In this document: positions 54,471 to 64,000 of the stretch, in pieces
Position numbering within the stretch: the first letter of the stretch is position 1
Layout of the letters: every line of letters begins with the position of its first letter
Source: Bolinopsis microptera
Taxonomy: Eukaryota; Ctenophora; Tentaculata; Lobata; Bolinopsidae
Length of the DNA: 64,000 nt
Direction: 5' to 3'
Assembly (NCBI RefSeq): GCF_026151205.1
Contig: NC_087077.1
Location: 10,097,983-10,161,982, forward strand
Position numbers and translations under genes: made by a program
The notes under the pieces: generated by a model
The model's database searches: none
The model's input: the letters and a program-made list of their open reading frames with translations, nothing else
What the model was told of the DNA's origin: nothing

Positions 54471-57400
54471 ATGCACCCTGACTATGGCTCTACAAGGTCT
54501 CATGAGGTGAGTTCATTTGTCTTTTCTCAAAAAAATTATCTTTTCTCGACAAGATTAAATGAATTAAGTACAAGCAGAGGCGGCTATTGAGGGCGTCCAG
54601 GCGTCCGTGGACGCCTTAAAATTATTATCTGGTGGCTGGTGCTTAAAATAGAAATAGTAATTAGTAATAGTGTTAGGAAATAACAAATCGCAATATAAAG
54701 GTCTTCATTTACTATCATACGTTTTAATGTAAGCGCACGCATGATCTTCGTGAAATTTTGTGTTGTAGGGAGTCCAATCCTACCTCTGGACTACTCAGCC
54801 GCGCAGTTTTAACACATAGTTAATTGTAAACGTTACAAAGCACATCGTGCGCATCCCACTACAGGTAATCTATTATGATTTGCCTCGATTTGGGGGTCCA
54901 GGACCCTTTGCAATTTGACTGCTATATGATACTGCGCGGCTGAGATCGTACACGTGTGGTGTCCTGACTCCTGTTTCACCCATGTTATAAGTTTTTGTTT
55001 TTGTTTGCTGTCGCCTGTAAAGTGTTACACATTACATTTACAAGGCCCTGTGTGTAATGTAATCGGTAGTTTGGAGGGATCAGCTTGAGCCGGCTCCCAA
55101 GCCCCCCTCCCTCCCCCCCCCCCCCCAGTCCATCGATTGGACCCCCAACAAAACTGCCAGCCAGCTCCCACGAGCCGCCTCTGAGTACAAGGCAGCAATT
55201 TAATTTTATTGTGTACCATATGTTAGCAGAATCACACGGGGCTAATTTTTCCAATTAAATGTTAACTTTTTTTCTGTAACTACAGTCATACTTATTATCA
55301 TACAAATTACTCTGGGAAGCTCTATTTCTGAATATAATCGTTATTTAATATGGCAGACTGTTGGGGAGAGCTCAGAGTGCACCATAGATAGTAACAGCAC
55401 AACAGTAAGCAGCTTTATTTATTCTTTATCATAATAATATTATCAAAATGTAGTTATTGATTGTTTAAATGGTATTCTGGATCTTATCTTTTGGTTCTGC
55501 AGGTCTTTCAGATCCTTTCTTCAATAGGGGTCTTGACTCTTAACCTGAACCTAAATATAATGCTTAGTCTACAGAAGGTGTTTTTTTACTAAAATGTGCA
55601 CCATTTTTACCCTTTCAGAGAAGATTTTCAAAGATTAGAAAGAAATATGTCCTGGCTGTTTCGGCACTGGTTGGTTGTGTACTGATGCTGACTGCAGGGG
55701 GATTTCTAGGATTCGCTGATGCAGGTCTAGGTACTTAATGAGCAAATTAACATTTATAATAGACTTCAATCAATACAAAAACGACCAAGATTACAGAACA
55801 CAATGTTGTCTGATCAGTAATTGTTTTAGACGGAACAGTTAACAAAGGCCCAGAATGCAAAGACTGCATGGCAGTGGCTTCAGATAACGATGTCTGTACG
55901 AAGATTGGAGCTGAAACTCTAAGACAAGGAGGAAGTGGGGTTGATGCTACTATTGCTATATTATTATGTTTGGGTGCTGTCCAGCCCCAATCAAATGGAA
56001 TAGGCGGGTGAGTGTCTGATGTCACAATTCAATTGTCGGAAGCATCTAACCTTATTAAATCTACGTTGATTTCATGTAGTTACTTTGCCAAGTTAATGTG
56101 ATAGCATTCATGACATAACAGAACACAGAATATTCAGCTAAGGTTGATACTTATTGAGAGAATATACTAGAATATGTCTGTATTAACCGACCACCACTGT
56201 TTCACATAATTTCAGTGGTGGTTTCATGCTGGTTCATACTAAGACTGAAGATAAAGTTATAAACTTCCGAGAGAAAGCTCCAGCAGCAGCAAGTCCTGAT
56301 ATGTACGTGGATCGTCCTGATCTCGCTCAAAGGGTAAGCCCTAGTCAGTTGCTGAATTTAGATCTCTATTGCTCACAAGATCTGGTCGTGAGAATAATTC
56401 TGAAATTCTTAGTTGATAAACACTAAACAATGATCAAGTTAACATTTTCAGGGAGGTTTAGCCAGTGGTGTACCAGGTGAGGTACGGGGTTACTGGACCG
56501 CTCATCAGATGTACGGTAAACTGCCCTGGAAAGACTTGTTTACTCCTTCCATACAGATTCTCAGATCAGGAATAGAAGTATCCCATCACTTGGGTTTGTC
56601 TTAACTTACGGAAAATTGCAGTTTGTTTTATTCTTAGTTTAACTTTGAATGTCGATCACTTTATTCCATCGGTTAGCTCCATAAATATCATGAAATGTTA
56701 AGATATTGTAAAGCATTAATCCACTATTCTTGTTAGGAAACACGTTGAAAGGCACGAGAGACCAGTTACCTGGTGGTCTACCTGGCTGCTTTCAAACTGA
56801 TTATTTCAAGTCCATGTTCTTCAATGGAGCAAATTTAGAGTCATACAAAAAGGTAAGGGGAGTGTTTGGACATTCATATCCTTGAGAAAAGGGACATCTT
56901 TAGTTTTCTCCAATTTGTCAATTTTAGCTTTTTAGCCATGTACTAATGTCAACATGAATTCAAAGTTTCTACGTTCAGGTTGGTGAAACTTACACTAATC
57001 CGAAGCTAGCAGACGCGTATGAGAAGATAGCTAGAGAAGGACCTGATGGCTTCTACAAAGGGGAAATAGCAGAGAACATCGTGAAAGCTATTGTGAGTTA
57101 TACTGATACATACTTTTGTTTGCCGTGATTCTCTGGTAATGAAGACTAAGGTAGGCTGTAGGGTATTTGTCAGATTGTAAAACAAACAGACCTTTAAATC
57201 ATCTTAACAAATTTCATGACATTTATGAAGCACATTAATTTGCGTTAATTTCTTCCCTATTGTCAGATTGCCTAATTCCATGTTTCAGAAAGGTCGCGGC
57301 GGAATAATGTCGGTAGAAGATCTAGAAGGTTACAATGTTACTATCGATGAGCCGTTTAAGTTTAAGTACCGAGGTCAGACTATCATATCCGCACCTCCAC

Positions 57401-60086
57401 CTGCTTCTGGCCACGTAACTGCTATTGCGTTAAAAGTCCTGGAGAACTTCGACCTTGCATCCTTTGGTTATGGTACTTTGAAAGCATGGAATCATATACT
57501 AGAAGCAATGAGGTCAGATTAGTTAGGATTGTATTATTTATTATTGGTTATCAACAGGCGTATTATTTTTGGTGACTTAATTCTTTTGAGGGTTTTTCAG
57601 TTTGTTCTCATTCATTTGCTTGTCGATCTCTTCCCTTAGATATGTTTCTTTAGAACAAATATACAGTGTATGTTGGAAATATTATTATATGAACTGTCCA
57701 TGTCTTAGATCTGGGTACGCTATGAGAGGCTTAATGGGTGATCCACTCTTTTCGCAAAAGACTAAAGAAGTCGTAGCTATGGTTAAATCGTGAGTTGGTG
57801 ACATGGATTTTCGAATGATAACTAAATTGAGGTCAGATTTTTTTTCAGTATTATTCCTTCCATTTGATTAAGTCACGTTTTAATGACAAAATATTTATGC
57901 TCATAAATTATAAAATATCCTATAATCCTAGTGGTGCGTACGAAAAAGAGCTGATAAAGCACTTCAAGGACACAATTGCAGATGGACTAATAAAGCCCCA
58001 CACAGACTACAACGACTACCTAACACATATCTACCACTTCCGTGACAATACCCACACTACTCACGTGTCTGTACTCGGTCCTGGGGGGGAGGCGGTGTCT
58101 TGCACCTCGTGAGTTATAACTCAGTAACACGCTTGTAGTCACTAGTCACTAGTCACTAGTCACTAGTCACTAGTCACTAGTCACTAGTCACTAGTCACTA
58201 GTCACTAGTCACTAGTCACTAGTCACTAGTCACTAGTCACTAGTCAGCTTATATCGCACTTCTTTTAGGTTCACATTACAAACAAACAACAGTAGATCTC
58301 TATATTCTATTTATGCTATAAGAATTTGTGTCAGCTTTTACATTTTACCGATTGGGATAAATTTTCGATGTGAAAATTTTCATTGTGATGCAGTTTGCGG
58401 AGTAAATCGTCCTACATGCAATATATATACTGTAAAATTGGTCATTTTTAACCGTGATCAGTATTCTTTTCACAGAACTGTTAATCTTCTGTTTGGATCA
58501 TGTGTTATGACTGAGGACGGTATTGTTTTGAACGATGAGATGGACGATTTCTCAACCCCAGGCTTTAAAAACAACTTTGGGTTTGACCCCTCTCCGGTTA
58601 GTCTAGCATGGAAATTTCTTTGAAAACTTCATTAATTCTGAAATCTGATTTGATCCACTATTCAAGAAAACAACGCTCACAAAACGGTTTATGATCAATT
58701 AGTTTTACTTAATCACTATACTGAGCCCTTCATTTCACCCTCGAGAAGAAAAACCTCAGTGATTCGGCAGACTCCTAAGTCTTGAAAAATCTGATCGAAC
58801 TTGAATTCCTCGGTAGTTTTGTTTGGTTCTGGCGAATATTCTTTCTAGATGGGTTTAAATCAAAAATTGCTGTTACATGCTGTTAATATAATGGTAAACA
58901 AAGTCCTACTATTATGCAGTATTCAATGTAAAGTGTCACGTGTGACATATTAAAGTGTCACGTGTGACATGTTAACTGTTACAGGAGAACTATATTGAGC
59001 CCGGTAAAAGACCCATGTCCTCTTCCTGTCCTACTATTACATTCGGCAGTAACGGGGTAAGTAGGTCCTATATTTAGTTATTTTTATTACTTATTATCAA
59101 TATAGGTTACATCAATATAGGTTACATCAATATAGGTTACATCAATATAGGTTACATCAATATAGGTTACATCAATATAGGTTACATCAATATAGGTTAC
59201 ATCAATATAGGTTACATCAATATAGGTTACATCATAAACTTACTCTATTTGATAAATTTCTATCTGATTAATAGTTGGTTGTGGTTTCGGGAGCTGGGGA
59301 ATTTACAGAAAACACACGTCTTTTATACATTATTAGTGTGTAAAATGATAGAACTCTCAAGTCCAGCTATATTTTATATAATATATTTACTGTGATAATT
59401 AGTATGTTCATATTTAGATAATGTGTAAACCCTGTGTTTATTGTTCCGGCCTACGTTATCATAGGTCTTAAGACTTAATAGGTCTTGGGACACTTGCCAT
59501 AACGTCGTTATGGCAAGTGTCCCAAGACCTATTAAGTCAACATGTAGGAATTTAGATTTGAGCTATTGGTATGATTTTAGTAGTAGGCTGTAGGCCATCG
59601 AGATTTCCTATTTCTGAGAAATCTCTTGTCACGTCCAATATAGGAAGTTGATTGAACATAAACTGAGAATTTTTAATCCATACCTAGAAACTGATTTATT
59701 TCATGAATTCTTTTAAAAGAAACATTACATTTCTGTGTAATGTAACGAACATATTCCTTACAGCTATACTATGGAGATCTGACGAAACTATATATATACA
59801 TAGAATAGGAAGCTTTTTTGTAAACTGCACAATATTAATGACGGGGACCGTGTATGTATCGCATCGTGGATTCGTACTTCTGTGAGGTCCAGCTCATCAC
59901 TTGTACATTTCAGGAAGCTAACTTTGTGACGGGGGCTGCTGGTGGTTCAAGGATAATTTCAGGTAAGATTTGTTTTAAATTCTCTGTTCATCAAGAATTT
60001 ATGATATGTAGTTGGTTGTTGTGTTCTGCAGCACATGCAGAGATAGTGTTTGTATGGAACGCGCTTTTACCGAATGAAATTTATAA
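54471..60086 (+). CDS. gamma-glutamyltransferase (3' end not found in window)
   Basis: Fifteen exons join in phase: 54471-54506, 55357-55404, 55619-55730, 55830-56007, 56216-56333, 56452-56593, 56737-56852, 56979-57092, 57289-57512, 57709-57789, 57932-58108, 58476-58596, 58985-59056, 59914-59962, 60032-60086. The third encodes a transmembrane helix (YVLAVSALVGCVLMLTAGGF) after a short cytoplasmic tail, the usual type II layout of GGT. Family motifs in order: QGGSGVDATIA, NGIGGGG, NFREKAP (substrate Arg), LASGVPGEVRG, catalytic Thr in THTTHVSV (codon 58059-58061), NDEMDDFSTPG, PGKRPMSS and GAAGGS. The enzyme cleaves the gamma-glutamyl bond of glutathione at the cell surface and is made by self-cleavage before that Thr. 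The last exon ends AA|GTAGAA; if unspliced, TAG follows at once. The remaining C-terminal residues usual in the family were not found. Confidence 0.93.
54575..55183. mobile_element. hAT-type MITE in first GGT intron
   Basis: The 609-bp element has inverted ends CAGAGGCGGCT and AGCCGCCTCTG and an 8-bp duplication AGTACAAG (54567-54574, 55184-55191), diagnostic of hAT. The interior is unrelated to any transposase, has a C run near 55100, and contains inner inverted pieces (CTCAGCCGCGCAG near 54797 against CTGCGCGGCTGAG near 54933). Confidence 0.88.
58136..58245. repeat. 7-bp microsatellite in GGT intron
   Basis: About 15 perfect copies of ACTAGTC, starting about 28 bp after the donor at 58109. 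The unit contains the palindrome ACTAGT. Confidence 0.95.
59096..59234. repeat. 15-bp minisatellite in GGT intron
   Basis: Nine perfect copies of TATAGGTTACATCAA. Confidence 0.95.
59472..59538. repeat. perfect 32-bp hairpin in GGT intron
   Basis: 59472-59503 and 59507-59538 are exact reverse complements with a 3-nt spacer (GTC), giving a nearly loopless hairpin of 67 bp. Confidence 0.85.
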
Positions 60087-60109
60087 GTAGAAACTTTGAA
60101 ATCGTTATA

Positions 60110-60340
60110 CGTACAAACTTATACCTTCGTGCGCCACAGTGGAAAATATGGGCCATTTCGCAGATTTTAGTCGCGCACAATAATCGTACGTTAATCGTGC
60201 AGTTTGACGATAATCGACGATAATCGTCTGCTGCGCGCAATTATTATACATCCCGACGATTAACGTCGATATTCGCACGATAATCGTTTCTCGCCTCTCT
60301 ATCGTACGATAAATGTCAGAATGACGAGAAACGTCCAATT
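60110..60340. other. cluster of CGATAATCG-like motifs
   Basis: CGATAATCG occurs three times and close variants (CGATTAACG, CGTTAATCG, CGTACGATAA) several more within about 180 bp, on both strands and partly self-complementary. It could be a decayed tandem repeat or a cluster of binding sites, and sits beyond the last recognised GGT exon. Confidence 0.4.
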
Positions 60341-61261
60341 ATTGCTTGCCCATCGAGGATAAAACTCCTAGTATGCTATATGCATGCTTATTAATATATT
60401 ATTTGCATGGTGGTTGTGATTTGAGTATGATCAGGAACTCATGTAGAATGCGTGCACATATCAAATAAGTTAATATATCTTAACAGCTACATGGTTCACC
60501 CAAGTCTGTCATCTAAGTAGGTTCTAAAACTAGGTTTTGGGAGGAACCGGTCTCTTTACCATTATTTAGTATTTGATGCCTCATCAATGGGTCAGAATTA
60601 AGCTGACTTGCTTGCATCTCAGTTTCAAATACCTGGAAGTCACTTAAAACAATGCATCGAGCTGTAAGGAGCGTTATTCTCCATGTTTGCTGAATAAACG
60701 AGTTTCATTGAAACTATTTTCACTATTCAGTCGTTTTGAATCCATTTTTGACCGGAAAACTCGTAATTATGCTTGACAACTGCACGTTAATCGGTTTTAA
60801 GAGCTTCAATACGGTTTCGTACAGGTCTAGCATTGTGTTAATCGCACACTCTTGACACGTAATCAAAATTTTAAAAGCTTCGCGCGGCGATAAAAACGCG
60901 CGTGCGCGAATCTTGTTGCAGTCGCTGCTTACAAAAACTTTTTAGTAGAATAATGAATAGGCAGCGTTTTCCGAAAGATGTGTTTCAAATATCATAATAG
61001 TGTCCGCTCATGACTTTTGCCGTGATTTAAGTTTAAGGAGATATTTCCTGGTGGCTATTTCACATTTCTTAGTCACTCTTTCCTCTTCGTTGCGAATGTG
61101 ATCTGAAAATTGTCGCTGTTAAGATTCTACTGTATAGTGACTGTCTAGCATGAAAATTGAAAGGGGGAAAGAGATTATTTGTACACTTTAAACGTGATTA
61201 ATGCTAATAACGAGTTGAATTAAACTTCTGTCTCCAAATGAGTTGATCAAACTGTCTTAAA
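60341..61261. other. non-coding stretch
   Basis: AT-rich. The expected last GGT exon was searched for here and not recognised. Confidence 0.4.
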
Positions 61262-63259
61262 TTAGCTGATTTTCGTACTAGTCAGGTGTTCATGTCGCTT
61301 GAAAAGGGAATGACAGCTCTCTCCTCCTTGCTCGTTAAATGAGCCCGATAACATCCCCCACAGTATGATCTGGTCGACAAAGTGATCCTCGAGCATGTGG
61401 ATCTAGTTAAATTGAAAGGTTGTTAAGAAAACGATGCTGGAGAATTACTTTCATGTGGTCTTTGTGTATCTCACACATTGGGCATGGATAAGTCCCGTTG
61501 CTGCCCATTCCTAACACAGCCCACAGTGCTTTGGTGTCTGCACACAACATCAGCTTAACATCAGCTCCACAGAATGACAGGGTTTTTAGCTGTATTAACT
61601 CCCGATTTACCACCTGTGGTGTCAACCTTACATTTGTGTGTCATCAGGTCTATACTTATATGACGTTGGGGTTATAATTTCACGAAAGGAAGATCAAATT
61701 TTACATTTTATAAAGAAATATACCTTGAAAATCACGTCCATGTTTCGCTGATGGTCAGGAGCCTCTGTGTACACAAACATAGCGTGGGCATAGGAGCTGT
61801 TGCAATTAGGTTGATTTAGGACATTGATAGCAACTTTTGTCGACTTTATGTCTGCATCGATAAAAATTTTCGTGTAAATCTTTTTATCGCTCCCGATTTG
61901 TAACTGTCCTGCAACATTAATTGCCGATTTTGGTCAGCTGATAAAAACTTAATTCATAAACAAGACAGCCTCTATCCTAATGTTGCTACTATGACGAACA
62001 GAAATAGAGAAAACTTAATCACCTGTATTCTTCAACGTTACAAGTGTTTTTGTCAGCAATTCTTGGCCATCGCAGTAGGCCACTGGTGTTCTCCGTGCCA
62101 GAATATCGCCGCTTTTGGTCTCGTTCTTGTCATGAGCCGCCGCTTTGTGCGACAGAGACACCATTGCACTCATGTAACTCACCTTAGGATGTTCAATGTG
62201 AATTGAGAATTTAACTGACTTTTAGTGATGACAGACTGTATTAGATTTAAGTGCTAAATTTATCGCGATATCAGCAAGTAGTGTATGTGACTAAGATCAG
62301 AACTTACAGTATAAGACTCTTCAACTGCTTTTATCTCTTTCTCTGATTCTAATTTGATATCAAATTTCTTCAGCATAGGTCGCAGATTGTTACGAACATT
62401 AGATGTCCCCGTGTTCGCTGGAAAGTTTGTCAATATGAGAATCTGCCTTACTCATGATATGTTAGTTCGGTATTCATATCTATGTTTTATATCAACAGTT
62501 AGAATTTAAACTCAGGCACTCACACTCTGCTTTGAACATGGCAACATGAAGAGCGTCAATTGGTTCTATACTCTTTACTCCAGTAGAGGCACTGATGTAT
62601 TGACGTTCTTCTTTTGATAACGAATTTATCTGAGCTGTTCTAATTCGTTTCGTTACCATATCGATCTCATGTTCGGGACATTTCGAACAACTTGATTCAG
62701 CCTGCAAACAGTGCATCCATTATTTATTTCACCACCATCACCATTTCTGGTTGATCAATAAGCAATCTGGTCTGCACATTATTACAGATTAAAAATAACC
62801 TGATAACACTATTTAGGATAGATACCTGGCTCTCTACGATATCCTTGAACACTTTAGCGTGTTTCCTCTTCGTGCTGTCTGCAGGTGTAGCTATATTTTT
62901 CTGAGGCTTGATTATCGAAGTAATCACTAGGGGTTTACCCGGTAAACCTTTCACTTCGACGATTGTTCCTTGTGAGAAACTCTTCTCCAGCATTTTCCTG
63001 TTGTGTTAAATGGATGAATTATCTGCTCAACTTACTGCCATGGAGTTTATTTTAAACTTTGTTTGACTTATCTCTGTGACGATTTACTAATGCTAAATTA
63101 CCTCAATGCATAGTGGAACAATTTGTCATCTGGTGTCGAATGCTCGAGAAAATCTGTCAGCAAAGTTTTCTTTGAATGTCCATACTCGACCAGATGCTCC
63201 TTTATGGTACGTTCAGTTCTTTTCTCACCATTGCAGACAACGCAAGGGCACTGTTTCAT
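61262..63259 (-). CDS. multi-exon DDE-transposase-like gene
   Basis: Eight minus-strand exons: 63259-63102, 62997-62826, 62701-62524, 62417-62308, 62182-62023, 61908-61724, 61626-61449 and 61402-61262 (TAA), about 427 codons. All junctions keep phase except 61724 to 61626, which is off by two bases, and the acceptor there is weak. The N-terminus has a CPCVVCNGEKRTERTIKEHL zinc-finger-like segment. Later come KIFIDADIKSTKVAINV, then CADTKALWAVLGMGS with a CPMC pair, and near the end SGSFNEQGGESCHSLFKRHE. Asp, Asp and Glu in this order, with a Cys pair after the second Asp, match RNase H-fold transposase-like proteins of invertebrates (from memory). No inverted ends were seen nearby, so it may be a domesticated gene or an old element. 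Introns are as short as 46 bp. Confidence 0.6.
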
Positions 63260-63269
63260 GATACGATCT

Positions 63270-64000
63270 AAAATATGAATTTTACTTGAATTTGATTACT
63301 GTGCCTCTAAGTTTCATGCAACAAGAGTTAAGTAACTTCCGAAGACAAATGAAAATACTTTTTTTGGAATCATTCGCTAGTGTACGATAATTACAGAAAT
63401 ACATCAATACACCACCCACCCCAAGCCGCGTGGAGGCTGATAGACCGTTTGGGGCTTTGACAGATAAATACATTGCAGTTCAGGGAAATTATATTTTAAT
63501 ATGTTGTACAATTCAGTTCTGATTATCAATGAGCGTGAAAACTGCCTGCAAGTTCTGGGTATTTATCTGTCACTTTTTACATTACACTATACATTAAATA
63601 CATTACACATTAGATACATTATGGTCATTGTAAAGTTTGCTTTGCCCATTTTGCTAACTTTTTGATTTAAATTTTTGAGCAGGTTGATAAAGAGCAATTT
63701 AATCCTTTCTGATATCATTTTCATCTGAAGATTCCGAATTTTCTGAATTCTTTGGAATGAAGTTTCTATCTCATGTGGAGCAAAAGTTATGACCTGCTTT
63801 TCGATGTGGAGCAAAAAAGTGTGGAGCTCCCCAATAAAATCTATGCTTTTTGACTATTTTGATCGCCATTTAACAAATAGATCCTGGACGTTAATTGCAA
63901 AATATTTTCACTGCCAAATCATAAAATTCCAAATGGGTGAAATATTAACAATGCTAGCTCACTAAATAGCTCAACCGGTCAAATTGTACCAATTTTGGCA
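63270..64000. other. non-coding window end
   Basis: AT-rich. Small minus-strand frames here lack splice support or family likeness. Confidence 0.35.

Noticed and set aside
59472-59538. microRNA precursor
   Set aside because: A 3-nt loop and perfect arms are unlike animal miRNA precursors; kept only as a hairpin.

Overview
The window reads as a eukaryotic, almost certainly animal, chromosome segment. Genes are split by short-to-medium GT..AG introns, intergenic DNA is AT-rich, and transposons, minisatellites and long perfect palindromes are abundant. Non-bilaterian animals such as cnidarians would fit the gene structure and repeat load, but this is an impression, not something the sequence proves. 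There are no prokaryotic operons, ribosome-binding sites or CRISPR arrays.

Left part (1-9.3 kb): a 45-bp satellite with higher-order structure (1-3105); a minus-strand multi-exon gene of unknown function with a frameshift and an in-frame stop (4159-5563); and a 1.7-kb foldback-like DNA element (7543-9244). That element has long inverted ends built of an 11-bp minisatellite, an 8-bp target duplication, and an intact 186-codon reading frame with its own TATA-like box.

Centre (11.4-38 kb): one plus-strand locus dominates. Thirteen-exon anatomy can be reconstructed for a type II membrane-anchored arylsulfatase B-like enzyme. Its constant exons (33112-37935) encode a transmembrane helix and the whole sulfatase domain. 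Upstream, spread over 20 kb, are at least seven separate ATG-bearing exons (11486, 13614, 15554, 16925, 18018, 20075, 31817, plus a weaker one at 16718). All end in a strong donor in phase 1, exactly the phase the transmembrane exon accepts. The simplest reading is a variable-first-exon cluster that puts different cytoplasmic tails on one enzyme. The variable region also holds a full-length antisense LINE (20434-23574) and a 1.35-kb TTAA-flanked palindrome (24200-25546). The exon with the catalytic cysteine has been copied about ten more times in tandem, donor site included, in its downstream intron.

Right part (38.8-64 kb): a small two-exon minus-strand gene (38894-39807), a plus-strand gene of unknown function (44539-48399), a dead reverse transcriptase fragment (46401-47074), a cluster of dispersed GC-rich repeats and palindromes (48.0-53.6 kb), and a tRNA-derived SINE (53.7 kb). 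Next comes a gamma-glutamyltransferase gene with 15 recognisable exons (54471-60086, its 3' end not found in the window). An eight-exon minus-strand gene with a DDE-transposase-like pattern (61262-63259) lies beyond it, possibly inside the next GGT intron. Two hAT-type MITEs with 8-bp duplications sit in introns of the sulfatase and GGT genes.

The two enzyme genes are both type II ectoenzymes acting at the cell surface or in the secretory lumen, but nothing in the sequence links them in one pathway. Exon calls rest on manual reading of splice sites, phase continuity and protein family motifs; no search was run.
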